Positions 23,351-33,957 of a DNA stretch of 64,000 bases are shown here, in pieces (position 1 is the stretch's first letter; every line of letters begins with the position of its first letter). This stretch comes from Nematopogon swammerdamellus. Lineage: Eukaryota > Arthropoda > Insecta > Lepidoptera > Adelidae. Position numbers and translations under genes: made by a program. The DNA is taken from the NCBI GenBank assembly GCA_946902875.1, contig OX336336.1, positions 25,375,558-25,439,557 of the forward strand. The letters run 5' to 3'. The notes under the pieces are model-generated. The model was not told where the DNA came from and did no database searches. It saw only the letters and a list, made by a program, of their open reading frames with translations.

Positions 23351-24252
23351 TGTGCCGTCGGACGGTAAAACGATGTATGTTCAAAAGTATTGTTTTGAGA
23401 TAAACGCGTTTGAAGGATTTGTGTTAAGCTAAGCGCAAACTGCCGCGATCAAGACGATCACGGCGGCGGCGGTGGCGATCAGATAGGTTATATGCAATTG
23501 CGCATACTGCCGCGCATACTGGCGCGGTCGATCGCTGCACGCGTGCGGTCAGTGCGCGGTCCGATCGCGGCGGTGGCGGCGGTGGCGATCAGATCGCGCC
23601 TGCAGCATCTGATCGCGTGATAATCATAGGAACTGACGAAAGGATGGAGGAAATAATTATAAACGAGGTCTACAATCACTAAATTCTATAAATACTGCTT
23701 ACGCGGAAAAAAAAAAGTAAAAAAATTTTAAAAAACCTAAAACATAAAATACAAGTAAAATTTAAAAGTAAAAAAAAAGTAAAATTTCTTCCATTTTGTA
23801 GTTAAAAGTACGAAAATTACGAAATTACGCAACCACCGCGGCACCACAGCCGTCGAATCTGAACGCTCTGATCTGCGCGACTTTTGTACGCCACCGCCAC
23901 CGCTACTTTGGCCGCCACGCTGTGACCGCCACCACCGCGCCTGTTTGCGCTTAGCTTTATGGCTAAACGCTGTAACTAGGCGGTGTTATGGTGAAACGAT
24001 GTATTGAATATTACATCGTCGTGGCATACCTTAAATGGAGGGTTCTGGAAAAAAATGCATCGTTTTACCGCACAGAATCGTATGTTTTTGGACATACATC
24101 GTCATATCGATCTTCATAACTTCTTCAGTGAAGGTCCTACAAAGATAACATTTATATTGGGTGATAGGGCACGCCAAGAACTTTCGATTGAGCCGTGTTA
24201 CGTAAAAACGCTGTATGTGCTCATACATCGTTTTACCGTCGGACGGCAGAGT
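23351..24252. mobile_element. TIR element containing a nested Harbinger-type MITE
   Basis: Outer ends TGCCGTCGGACGGTAAAACG and near complement, followed inward by ATGTATG. The inner element at 23427-23956 has ends AGCTAAGCGCAAAC and GTTTGCGCTTAGCT with TTA on each side and is rich in GCGGCGGTGGCGATC. Confidence 0.8.
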
Positions 24253-24344
24253 TGAAGCGCCTTTAACATTCAAGCGATAAGCCTAAGCATTTTGTAACAC
24301 TAGAAATGTGTCTGTCTGGACATATTAAAATAACAATAGTAACC

Positions 24345-24545
24345 CTCGTCAGCCTCGACAGCTCGGTGGTGCAGACAGTCGACTGTCGCTATTGATTGTT
24401 AAGCAACGCTGGTTGGATGGGTGACCGCTCGACCGTTGGAGGCTGACCGTGGTTCGAATTCCACCTAAAACTATATGTAGGTCCCTTCCCTTCTTACCTT
24501 ACTAGGTGGTAGAGTTCAACCCGCCCGGATTGGTACCATTGTGTG
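24345..24545 (+). repeat. SINE with tRNA-like head and family A body
   Basis: AGCTCGGTGGTGCAGACAG fits an A box and GTGGTTCGAATTCCACC a B box. It continues into the AGGTCCCTTCCCTTCTTACC and TACTAGGTGGTAGAG body of family A. Confidence 0.75.
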
Positions 24546-24654
24546 TTGTGACAGCCCTGGTGACTCGGCGCAGCGTAGGTAATTATTTCAAGAAAAGTGC
24601 TCAAGATGGGTATACTCTTGTTATTTCCCTATGGTCTGGACATAGATTTAATGT

Positions 24655-25000
24655 ATTCAATACATACATACATATCACACACGCTGAATCCCGAAAATCG
24701 GGGTAAGCAGAGTAATCGGTGTTGTGCTGCAAGAACTCTGGTAAATTACAGCACAACACCGACGACCACGCCTCGCAAAGCATTCGAACAAGATTCAATC
24801 GATCAAGCAGCAAGTAAGGCACGAAGACCCACCTGCTGCATGACTCGGTGGAAGTACCGTGCCAAGGTGAGAGGTGGCGATCCTTTCGCCCTTTAGCACG
24901 GCATCTTGTCCTTATCCCTTAGTCGCCTTTTACGACATGCATGGGGAGAGATGCAGTGGGGCTATTCTTTTTAAGTACCGGCCCCACACGGTATAATATA
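24655..25000 (-). repeat. SINE family B copy
   Basis: Left CATA microsatellite, ATCACACACGCTGAATCCCG, the inner hairpin, the GTACCGTGCCAAGGTGAGAG block, and the head ending CCGGCCCCACACGGTA. Near full length. Confidence 0.9.
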
Positions 25001-25384
25001 TAATATATTCAATATATTCAATCTAATGTCCAGACTGTGTTCATCCAGGCATTGAGTGTGTCCCCAGACACATTCAATGCCTGTGTAATTATATTCTATG
25101 ACACTCATACATAATACATTTTATATAAAATTATTGGTCTCGCGTTTGACATGCGTCTGTGGCGCTATTTAGAACTGCGTTAGAGGCCGAACCGCGAACG
25201 AAATGGCCTGTTCTCTCTTACACGCGTTGGTTAGCTGCCACCGATCACGCAATATTGAAACTGATCTAAAAATCCATTTGGGTTAAGACCATGACGAAAT
25301 GTGACACAGGGGGTTTCAAGAATGGGCGAAAATACCGCGACGTATTCAATAATGGACGACCCCCTGCAGTGGTGACCGGAGGGT

Positions 25385-25534
25385 CTACTTGAGTTTCCGC
25401 TCGAGCTGCTCCGCGATCGCCTGCAAGAAGTCCTCCGTGTGGAGGAACATGCCCTCCTTCGTGTTGTCGAGCCCGTGGATGCAGATCGTGAGGTCTTTCG
25501 TCATTTTGCCGCTGTTGATGCATTCCACGCACGC
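25385..25534 (-). CDS. Idh: NADP-dependent isocitrate dehydrogenase, last coding exon
   Basis: 49 codons plus TAG. The acceptor is TTGCAG|GCG. The residues run ACVECINSGKMTKDLTICIH then GLDNTKEGMFLHTEDFLQAI and AEQLERKLK, the C-terminal helix region of eukaryotic NADP-IDH (the GxMTKDL motif is diagnostic). The enzyme oxidatively decarboxylates isocitrate to 2-oxoglutarate with NADPH production. I saw no AATAAA on the coding strand in the 300 bases after the stop. Confidence 0.95.
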   Translation of the reverse strand, partial: ACVECINSGKMTKDLTICIHGLDNTKEGMFLHTEDFLQAIAEQLERKLK

Positions 25535-25547
25535 CTGCAAGTAAAAC

Positions 25548-25680
25548 ATACATACATACATAAAGGGTAGGCAGAGACAACGGATCTCCACATGCCACGA
25601 TTCTCTGCCGCCTCTACCGCTCTCATAACGTTCTTCATACATGCTCGTCGGTTCTTACGCACTTGACCCTTTTTGAGCAC
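25548..25680 (-). repeat. 3' end of a LINE with (TATG)n tail
   Basis: (CATA)n, then GGCAGAGACAACGGATCTCC, matches the complement of the LINE end at 49740-49860. It lies 14 bases upstream of the last IDH exon's acceptor. Confidence 0.75.
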
Positions 25681-25779
25681 ATGCCAAATTTTTATTATTA
25701 TTATTATATTATGTCATCCATTTATTTCCACATTTCTTTTTATATAATTTTTTTTTTTTTTTTAAATAAAAACCTAAAA

Positions 25780-26100
25780 TTAATATAAAAATAAACGGAG
25801 TTTCCACCACCGGCAGCGGGGCGGACCCAAGCTACCGATGGTCGTGTCCCAAAGAGAGGAACCTCCGGACGATGCGTGCAGTGTCGAGCAGGGCTGCCTT
25901 CTGGATCTGGCCCTTGACCCAACCACTCAGCGAGAGCCTCTTAAGATGGTCATCGAGGCTCTTCGCTATCAGCCCATGCGCTGATACGACTATGGGCACA
26001 ACGATCGTCGAGTCGACGGGCCACATTTTGGTAACCTCGTGCTGCAGATCCAGATACTTCAGCATCTTCTCTGCTTCCTTATTGACGAGGCAATGTTTAA
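25780..26100 (-). pseudogene. C-terminal fragment of a retrotransposon with restriction-like endonuclease
   Basis: The minus frame reads KMLKYLDLQHEVTKMWPVDS, TIVVPIVVSAHGLIAKSL, DDHLKRLSLSGWVKGQ and ends LSLGHDHR. It is closely related to the longer plus-strand fragment at 32901-33521. Only the part after the endonuclease core remains. Confidence 0.8.
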
Positions 26101-26220
26101 AAAACATTTTTTTTACCAAAACACACTTTAAAAACAAGAAATTTTAATAGCAATTTGTTTTTGTTGAAACCGTAAGAATACTTAAGACTTTTTCTTTAAC
26201 AAATAAAGAAGCAACGGTAC

Positions 26221-26454
26221 CTCCTCAAGCGAGTTGGCAAAGCGCGCCAGATCCGGCGTGTCGTCGAGCTTGGCGCGGTGCGCGAGGCCGCGCGTCCACG
26301 CGTATATCGAGGCGACGGGGTTGGTGGAGGTGGGCTTGCCTGCCTGGTGCTGCCGGTAGTGGCGCGTGACGGTGCCGTGCGCCGCCTCCGACTCCACCGT
26401 GCGCCCGTCCGGGCACATCAGCACCGACGTCATCATACCCAGCGAGCCGTAGCC
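26221..26454 (-). CDS. Idh: NADP-dependent isocitrate dehydrogenase, exon with NADP-binding loop
   Basis: 78 codons, phase 0 at both ends, acceptor TGTACAG|GGC, donor GAG|GTACCG. It carries [17 protein letters not shown], then [18 protein letters not shown], which is the NADP-binding loop of the family, then [20 protein letters not shown]. The sequence matches the family with no gap and no frameshift. Confidence 0.97.
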
Positions 26455-26547
26455 CTGTACACAACGTGAATGGGGTTGCCATGCATAATCTATAAAAAAC
26501 ATAGGTTTTTTTATGGAAACTGACACAGTTGGTTACATCATATATAT

Positions 26548-26832
26548 AGGTTACACATGTAAACTAATCGTAGTAGATTGTAGACTAGTCGTAGTAGATT
26601 GTAGACCAGTCGTAGACTACGACTGGTCTACAATCTACTACGACTAGTCTACAATCCACTACGACTTGTCTACTATATACTACGACTAGTCTACAATATA
26701 CTACGATTAGTTTACAATCTACTACGACTCGTAGTAGATTGTAAACTAATCATAGTATATTGTAGACTAGTCGTAGTATATAGTAGACAAGTCGTAGTGG
26801 ATTGTAGACTAGTCGTAGTAGATTGTAGACTG
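26548..26832. repeat. Compound palindrome of ~21-bp units
   Basis: Units of ACTAGTCGTAGTAGATTGTAG alternate in orientation (one extra base shown removed: CTAGTCGTAGTAGATTGTAG). There are two symmetry centres, at about 26616 and 26727; the longer arm is about 105 bp and almost perfect. It lies in an IDH intron. Confidence 0.9.
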
Positions 26833-27240
26833 ATTTCTGATGTCACAACATCTTAAATCAGCGTTGATTCAATCCCCAATAAACCAACTCAAAACTGAAT
26901 GGCAATCTTACATAAAATGTTTCATTTAGGCAATTCAATGAAACCGCTTATTTCCGACCATGATTTATCGTATGCAAATCCCTCGCATCCTCAATCGCGA
27001 CCTTGGCACGCACTGTCGCCACCAGATTGCACTGACTACCCATTTTCGATAGCGCTCAAGATTGTGACAAGTGGGTGACAACTTGCAGACAGCGAAAGAT
27101 CGATGGCCGGCGGCGCGGGCGTCCGTATGCGGGGATTAGACCATTAATCTTGTAGATAAATTGTGGAAGTTCGTCATTGCTTTTATCTACAATAAGCGAG
27201 ACAATACGTTCCTGTTACTAAGAAAGAACATATGATTTCT
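26833..27240. other. Gene-free intron stretch
   Basis: No feature recognised. The same applies to 27240-27760, where short open frames have no family resemblance. Confidence 0.5.
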
Positions 27241-27763
27241 ACTTGGTCATTATACTTATCCGTGTGGTTGCCTGGTGGTTTCGTGGGATTAATATGGTCT
27301 GGATGCCTGTCGAACACACTTCTTCTACTTTATGTTTTTTTTTTATATTTATTCGTCCCTTTTCGGAACAGGCAAAACTAATTAAAGTATACAGCCTTTT
27401 CTGCTGTACTTCTAATGTCTGTTGTTTTCTTCTCGAGTCGCGAGAATCTCAAAAATATATACTTTTTATTTACGACGACGCGGCTAACAAACTTGTTCAT
27501 CCGCCATCTTTTTACAACTTGACATTTGGTCTCTTTTTTTCTTCGACACATTGATGCCAGCGTCGAGTCTTGAAAGATTCACGGTATAAACATATTTATA
27601 CATTACATAGAATTTTCACCGACTTTTCCGCGAGCAGAACCGTGGGCACAACTAGCCTTATATATTTGGCACTAATGCCCAATTTCGGGAAGGAGGAAGA
27701 TCCTCCGATCCTTGTCTATGATTCCACTAATCTTAAGATTCCCCGAATGTATAATGAATCTGT

Positions 27764-29056
27764 ACCGTGTGGGGCCGGTACTTTAAAAGAATAGCCCCAC
27801 TGCATCTCTCCCCGTGTATGTCGTAAAAGGCGACTAAGGGATATGACTCCCTTCTTATACAGGGTGTTCGGCACATCGACCGACAACATTTTTTTGTAGG
27901 TAAGTGGGGTCATTTGCAACGTTTTGACCTTTTGTCAAATGTCACGTGGTATAAAGATACGATTTTTTTTCTTCAATTTTGAAAATTACCAAAATCCCAG
28001 CTTTAAACCCTTGTAACTTTTTTGTTTATGATTGTATCAGAACAAAATAAACTTTATTGAATTTTATGATGTATCCTTGTTCTAGAAAAAAATATTATTT
28101 GATGAAGTTAATACCATGAAAAGGTTTTATGACCTCCCAAAGTCCCGAGAACGAGTAGAAATGTGACAGAATCTTAACTTCTTAATTCATTTAAAAAAAC
28201 CCGACAGCAATTGAGCGCTTCATTTTCTTTTAAAAAGTTCGCTAGTTTATGCCCTTTCCAACGATATACCACATGTCATACAAATAATTCACTATGTGGT
28301 CAAAATTAGGCACAGAGACAGAACAAAACGACAACACGTGCACTCGCTTCCCGTATTGAGAGCTTTTTCGGGAGCATTTTCAAATTTAGAATATGCAGCG
28401 GTCGCGCGGGCACTCTTGCAAATTATCCCTAATTTTGTCGTTCTGTTCTGTCTCTGTGCCTAATTTTGACCACATAGTGAATTATTTGTATGACATGTGG
28501 TATACCGTTGGAAAGGGCATAAACTAGCGAACTTTTTAAAAGAAAATGAAGCTATCAATTGTTGTCAGTTTTTTTAAAATGAATTAAGAACTTAATATTC
28601 TGTCATATTTTTACTCGTTCTCGGGACTTTGGGAGGTCATAAGACCTTTTCATGGTATTAAATTCATCAAATAATATTTTTTCTAGAACATGGATACATG
28701 GTAAAATTCAATAAAGTTTATTTCGTTCTGATACAATCATAAATAAAAAAGTTATAAGGGTTTAAAGCTGGGATATTGATAATTTTCAAAAATAAAGAAA
28801 AAAAATCGTATCTTCATACCACGTGACATCTCACAAAAGGTATCATGGGTCAAAACGTTGCAAATGACCCCACCCTACAAAACAATTTTGTCGGTCGATG
28901 TGCCGAACACCCTGTATTACTAGGCGATAGGGTTTGACCCGCCCGGGTTGATACCACCGCGCTGAATGAAAGGTCGGTTGTGTTTTCCGTCCAGTTCAGT
29001 GTAGCCGGCACGAGCGAAGGGAAGCCAACCGTGTCAGTTTCCATAAAAAAAAAAAA
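27764..29056 (+). repeat. SINE family A split by a foldback element
   Basis: The SINE head and GACTCCCTTCTTA are at 27764-27857 and the rest, from TTACTAGGCGATAGGG to GTCAGTTTCCATAAAAAA, at 28917-29056. The body has an inner deletion after the AGGTCGG block. Confidence 0.9.
27860..28914. mobile_element. 1055-bp foldback element with TA target duplication
   Basis: Ends CAGGGTGTTCGGCACATCG and exact complement; arms of about 500 bp pair with few mismatches around a centre near 28385. TA lies on both sides and the interrupted SINE confirms the empty site. Probably Tc1/mariner-type; no transposase. Confidence 0.92.
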
Positions 29057-29086
29057 CAAAACAAAACAATCACAGGATTTTCCTAC

Positions 29087-29310
29087 TTCCGGCCTAAGTG
29101 AGTGTTGAAATACGGGCCTTCGATGAGTAGTTGATGTAAGATGGCCGTATAGCAGCCTCGGTTGTGTTCTCCTCTAGTCCAGTATAACCAGCAATCCAGG
29201 GAAGTCTCCGGTATGGCACCTACCTTCTCGGAGGTGACATTGGCTGGTCGGAGCGATGCGCTTTGGCCCCTCCGACACAGCCATCCATATCGGATTACAT
29301 AAAAAAAAAT
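29087..29310 (+). repeat. SINE family C copy
   Basis: GGTTGTGTTCTCCTCTAGTC, then GGTATGGCACCTACCTTCTC and ATCGGATTACATAAAAAAAA. It ends about 30 bases from an IDH exon. Confidence 0.75.
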
Positions 29311-29340
29311 GAAAAAAATAAATAAAAAAGTTGCCAGTAC

Positions 29341-29491
29341 CTGAGCGACAATGTCTGACTGCACGTCGCCGTCGTAGTTCTTGCAGGCCCACACGAAGCC
29401 GCCGGAGCTCTTGAGCCCCTGCGCCACCATGTCGTCGATCAGCCGGTGCTCGTACCAGATCTTCGCGTCGTCGAACTGCTTCTTGTAGTCC
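29341..29491 (-). CDS. Idh: NADP-dependent isocitrate dehydrogenase, exon with metal-binding aspartates
   Basis: One base plus 50 codons. The acceptor is CTCACAG|G and the donor CAG|GTACTG. The residues include [15 protein letters not shown] and [15 protein letters not shown]. By the known enzyme structure the Asp of LIDDMV and the two Asp of NYDGDVQSD bind the divalent metal and isocitrate; all are present. The incoming phase (AA|G = Lys) agrees with the previous exon. Confidence 0.97.
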
Positions 29492-29499
29492 CTGTGAGA

Positions 29500-29735
29500 G
29501 CACCCGCGGCTTAGAACCGCTGCAACTTCGTAGGGACGTCGGCTCCCTAAGTGTGTTCTATCGTCTATTTCACGGGGAGTGTTCGGAGGAGCTGTTTAAT
29601 GCGATTCCGTCGTGCCCATTCCACCTCCGCACTACGCGTACTGGGCAGGGGATACAATCGACCTACCGAGGTTTGACCGACCAACCGGTTCTGTAGGTCT
29701 GTCATTCACAGGACCGGGAAAATGAAAAAAGAGAA
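29500..29735. repeat. Interspersed repeat D
   Basis: Shares TTTCACGGGGAGTGTTCGGA and CACTACGCGTACTGGGCAGG with the copies at 10150 and 51465. It begins next to an IDH acceptor. Confidence 0.6.
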
Positions 29736-30145
29736 AAAAGAATAGCCCCACTGCATCTCTCCCCGTCGCATGTCGTAAAAGTCGACTAAGGGATCGTCAG
29801 CCTCGGCAGCTCAGTGGTGCGGTCAGTTATTGGATGGGTGACCGCCCGACCGTTGGAGGCTGACCGTGGTCCGGATTCCACGTTAAACTGTAGGTCCCTT
29901 CCCTTCTTACCTTACTGGGTGGTAGGGTTTATCCCGGCCGGGTTGGTACCACCGCACTGAGCGAAACGTCGGTCGAAACGGCTATGTAAATAGTTCCGTG
30001 TTTTCCGTCCAGTTCAGTGTAGCCGGCGCGAAATGAAGGGAAGCACTGATATAGCACCTAGTTCACCCGGTGTTATGGGCTGACATCACGGATGTTGTAG
30101 GTGATGTAGCCAACCGTGTCAGTTTCCATAAAAAAAAAATAAAAA
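29735..30145 (+). repeat. Composite SINE: shared head, tRNA-like unit, family A body
   Basis: The head (TAGCCCCACTGCATCTCTCC) is followed by CAGCTCAGTGGTGCGGTCAG (A box) and CGTGGTCCGGATTCCACG (decayed B box), then the family A body to GTCAGTTTCCATAAAAAAA. This copy links the two SINE heads in one unit. Confidence 0.8.
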
Positions 30146-30349
30146 AAATGTGGAACGCACTCCCTGCACATAATATTTCCTCCCAAGTGCAGCCTGGGGT
30201 TTTTCAAAATGGGCGTGAAAAGGCTCCTGTCAGGCCGGCATGGCATTCGCAATCCCCGTGCATCACAGAATGTCCATGGGCATCGTAAGTCACCTACTCG
30301 TAAGTGAAACGGTGCCACATGTCGCGCTTTCTATAAAAAAAAATGTGTA

Positions 30350-30660
30350 TTACCTATAGCACAGATTACTTAATAGTTACTTCGTAACAGATAAATCACT
30401 CCATAGAAAAAGTTCCATACCTTCGGCTTTAATAGCCTACTGTTTTACGTCGCCAATCGCTGCATGCGAAAATGTACCTAAACGATCGAGTGTAAAGTGA
30501 TTATTGCTTTGCAGCTGCGCGCAGTTGCGTGGGCGAGCGTGTAGGTACGCTCCGCGCGGCTGACGAATTTCCACTGAATTAGACCGCCCGCGGCCCGCTG
30601 GGCGGTAGGTAGTTAGTGCGCGCAAGTAACATACCTAGAGTGTGTGAGGCCTGCCTCCAC
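30350..30660 (+). repeat. 305-bp dispersed repeat, copy 1
   Basis: From CACAGATTACTTAATAGTTA to GTGTGAGGCCTG it is nearly identical to 51745-52050. It has no TIR, poly-A or tRNA-like box that I can see. Confidence 0.8.
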
Positions 30661-30789
30661 TATAATACATAGAAATGGAGCGCCGTCTATGACCAAGAAT
30701 CACTCAGCTTCATTGAACTTTTTAGGTCACATAATAAGATTGACAACACTCCATAACCTCATGCATGATGTCAACCTGAACAATACGTA

Positions 30790-30985
30790 ATTAGCTTGGC
30801 TACATCACCTACAACATCCGCGATGTCAGCCCATAACACCGGGTGAACTAGGTGCCACGTCAGTGCTGCCCTTCGGTCGTGCCGGCCACACTGAACTGGA
30901 CGGAAAACACAAACTATTTACAATAGCCGTTTCGACCGACCTTTCATTCATGGCGGTGGCACCAACCCGGGCGGGTTGAACTCAA
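30790..30985 (-). repeat. SINE family A, middle part
   Basis: GGCTACATCACCTACAACAT through GGCGGTGGCACCAACCCGGG. The copy runs to within about 50 bases of an IDH donor. Confidence 0.8.
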
Positions 30986-31031
30986 AATTTCGAAAGTGAC
31001 CGGGGAGCTCCCCGGTAAGTCCTGTACGTAC

Positions 31032-31135
31032 TTTTGGAAGACCTCCTCGAAGATGTCCTTGAAGCGTCCGTCGTAGTGCTTGAGAATGGTGTTCTTGGTT
31101 GACAGGTACAGCGGCCACTTCTTCTGCAGCGCCAC
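31032..31135 (-). CDS. Idh: NADP-dependent isocitrate dehydrogenase, exon with catalytic lysine
   Basis: 34 codons plus two bases. The acceptor is AAACAG|GTG and the donor CAAAA|GTACGT. The residues are [18 protein letters not shown] then [31 protein letters not shown] is a signature of the family and contains the catalytic Lys (Lys212 in human IDH1). A (CAT)n LINE tail begins about 25 bases upstream in the intron. Confidence 0.97.
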
Positions 31136-31159
31136 CTGTTTGCGTGTCGTGACTTTAGG

Positions 31160-31290
31160 AACATGTCATCATCATCATCATCATCAGCCTGTATCGGTCC
31201 ACTGCTGGACATAGCCCTCTCCCAAGGCACGCCACCACACGCGGTCTTCCGCTCTTCTCATCCATCCACTCCCGGCTACCTTTGATGTAT
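31160..31290 (-). repeat. LINE fragment with (CAT)n
   Basis: (CAT)n followed by CCACTGCTGGACATAGCCCT, a phrase that recurs in LINE fragments at 48600 and 59205. Confidence 0.6.
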
Positions 31291-31309
31291 GATGCCTAAA
31301 TAAGAAATC

Positions 31310-31640
31310 AAACTATAAGGTGCAATCAGTTTCAAGGATAAGGGGGAGCAATTTCAAGGATAGATGGGAAGGGGAGTAGTTTTAAGAATTGGGGGGAGCA
31401 GTTTAAAGGATAGGGGGAGTAGTTTTAAGAATTGAGGCAGTAGTTTTAAGTACTGGGGGAGCAGTCCGAAGGATAGGAGGGAGCAGTTTCAAGAATAGGG
31501 GGGAGTAGTTTTAAGGATCGGGGTAGCAGTTTCAAGGATAGGGGGAGTAGTTTCAAGGATCGGGGTAGCAGTTTTATCGATAGAGGGGATCCAATTCGTC
31601 GATGGGGGGGGGGGGGGGGGGGGGAGAAGTTTCATCATGA
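31310..31640 (+). repeat. G-rich minisatellite with a 21-G run
   Basis: About 14 units of AGTTTCAAGGATAGGGGGAG-type sequence (15-30 bp) end in 21 consecutive G at 31604-31624. The plus strand could form G-quadruplexes. Confidence 0.9.
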
Positions 31641-31730
31641 AGGAGGAGATCTTTCATACAGAGGAAGGTTTGAATGTTTGCTGTTCGTCCTCCCCCAAAA
31701 CCAAAGTTTAGTTCCTTACGGAAAGCTGAG

Positions 31731-31857
31731 GGTGCCTTGCTCATTCATTATGCACGGCATCTTATCCTTACCACTTAGTCGCCTTTTACGACATGCACGG
31801 GGAGAGATACAGTGGGGCTATTCTTTTTAAGTGCCGGCCCCACACAGTAAATTAGTC
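31731..31857 (-). repeat. SINE family B, head part
   Basis: GCACGGCATCTTATCCTTAC through the head ending GCCGGCCCCACACAGTA. The tail half is missing. Confidence 0.8.
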
Positions 31858-32423
31858 ATAGGTATTGATAGAAATTAAACAAATACGTCGTTGACAAATA
31901 CTTTGAAAGTTGACATGAAAGTGGCATTTGATAAAAAAACAATGGTCATACCGAAAACAGGATCTGACAGATAACAACTTCGTGTAACTGACAATCAGTT
32001 ATTTTTTAGTATTTTATTATTAAAGCTTGCTTCCCCTGATAACGTGTCAAAGGCGCGTTGTCTGCACAATGCCGTTATTTTTAAATACATATCTTGTTGT
32101 TTATACAAACGAAACGGTTCACTGAGACCCGACTGATTGTGTTACCTTGTAACATTTTCAAGGTATTACTCAACTACTGTACCATTTCGCTATCAAATCT
32201 ACTGACGGCAATATTGGCCGGATAAGATTTGTTATCTGGTGGGTTTTTTTTTTAATTACTATGGGTATTTTTCCATTGCCGTGAACGTGCGGATATTGCC
32301 GGCGACTCCGGCGAGACTTCCACAGTTCGTTAAATCCGCTGGTTATGGTGTCTCGCTGAGTGTGTGAGCAAGACCATCTTTCCTGTATGGGGACCCCCTT
32401 AATTTTTCTCTTGTTTTCTTTAT

Positions 32424-32845
32424 TATTTGGGTGGATCAACTGTTTTCTTGTAACGTAAAACCAGCTGCAAAGACAAATTAAAAAAAAAGGTTATTACTAT
32501 TTATTCCTTAGTTGAAAATCATTAAGTATAAAATACTTAGGTTGATAGGCAATTGAAATAAAAGTAGAGAACTATTTAAAATAAAACATTAACCAAAATT
32601 GTTAGGGGTGACCCAGGGGACCATTTTGTCCCCAGTTTTGTATGGAAAAAAGGGGTTGTCCTCAGGGTAACCAATATTTTTTTTTAAATTACCTACTCAA
32701 AATTATTTGTGCAGCTTCTTTCTTATTAATCAATTACTTATCTGAGAGTTGATTTATCTATTAAAATAAGGTGAATTTATCAAGATAATATGCTGTTTTC
32801 AGACAGATACCAAAAACAAGAAAAAGTTGATTCACCCATTTGTTA
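32424..32845 (-). mobile_element. Left member of an inverted pair around IDH exon 4
   Basis: TTTGGGTGGATCAACTGTTT through GGGGTGACCCAGGGGACC to AAAAAGTTGATTCACCCATT. The complement occurs at 34367-34798 within a TIR element. The same family in opposite orientation. Confidence 0.8.
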
Positions 32846-32879
32846 GAAAATCCACCATAATAATAATAATTACAAGACC

Positions 32880-33521
32880 AACAATTACAGGAGATTCATT
32901 ATGAAGGATGGCACCATTGACATCTGCCGCGCCTGCCACAAACCTGGCGAATCCCTCAGACATGTAATCTCGGGTTGTTCGCAACTTGCCAACTCCGAGT
33001 ATTTGCACAGGCACAACCTAGTAGCCAGGATCATCCATCAGCAACTTGCTTTGAAGTTCAACCTTGTCGGCTCGGAGGTGCCTTACTACAAGTATAACCC
33101 ACAGCCAGTTCTCGAAAATGCTCACATCACGCTCTACTGGGACCGGTCGATTATCACTGATAGGACTATTATGGCTAATAGACCTGATATAGTGATAATC
33201 GACCGGGAGGCGCGGCGCGCAGCGCTCGTCGACATCACGGTGCCGCATGACGAGAACCTTGTGAAGGCAGAAAAAGACAAGATGTTAAAATACATCGATC
33301 TGTCTCACGAGGTTACCGACATGTGGCCCGTGGACTCGACGATCGTTGTGCCCATAGTCGTGTCTGCGCATGGGCTGATAGCGAAGAGCCTCGACCGTCA
33401 TCTCAAGAGGCTCTCGCTAGAGCCACTTGCTTGGATCAAGGGTCAGATGCAGAAGGCGGTCTTGCTCGACACCGCTCGAATTGTCCGGAGGTTTCTCTCT
33501 CTCGGGTCCGACCATCGGTAG
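32880..33521 (+). pseudogene. C-terminal part of a retrotransposon with CCHC finger and restriction-like endonuclease
   Basis: A 206-residue open frame. CRACHKPGESLRHVISGC is a CX2CX8HX4C finger; RPDIVIIDREARRAALVD then ITVPHDENL is the PD...D core of the restriction-like endonuclease of R2/R4/NeSL-type non-LTR elements; the end matches the fragment at 25780. The reverse transcriptase part is missing, so it is 5' truncated. It is intronic and on the strand opposite to IDH. Confidence 0.85.
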
Positions 33522-33788
33522 CCTGGGTTCGCCCCGCCGCCGGTGGTGGAAATTCCATTTTGTTATTTTGTATTAATTTTAGATTTAGGTTTTATTTGTA
33601 AAATTAATATAAAAAAAGAAAAAATGTGTAAATAAACGAATAAATAACACACATTCTGGGATAATTTCATCTGGCTACCTTATTTGGTTTATAAAATACA
33701 GCCCTTTAAAGGTAGGGCAGACGGATAGCTAGAAGAACAGATGGTGTAGGCAGAACCTAAAAATGAACACGAAGCAACAATAAGTCAC

Positions 33789-33923
33789 CTGGAACGAGGA
33801 GTGGGCGAAGGAACGAATGGATTCGTCCGTGTTGTACATGCCCATGACGACTCCGCCCGCCTTGAACTCGTACACCAGCCGCGTCATCTTCTGCCCGTCC
33901 GCTCCGGTGAACACAAGCTCCGC
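33789..33923 (-). CDS. Idh: NADP-dependent isocitrate dehydrogenase, exon 4 of those visible
   Basis: 45 codons, phase 0 at both ends, acceptor TCTACAG|GCG, donor CAG|GTGACT. The residues are [18 protein letters not shown], then [18 protein letters not shown] and [30 protein letters not shown] is strongly conserved in NADP-IDH. The exon lies between two related sequences in opposite orientation (32424-32845 and 34367-34798). Confidence 0.96.
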
Positions 33924-33957
33924 CTGTAGATACGTTCAATATTTTATACATTTCACT

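Noticed and set aside
25266..25598. A minus-strand 110-codon frame overlapping the last IDH exon
   Set aside because: It is the wrong frame of the exon plus LINE tail sequence.
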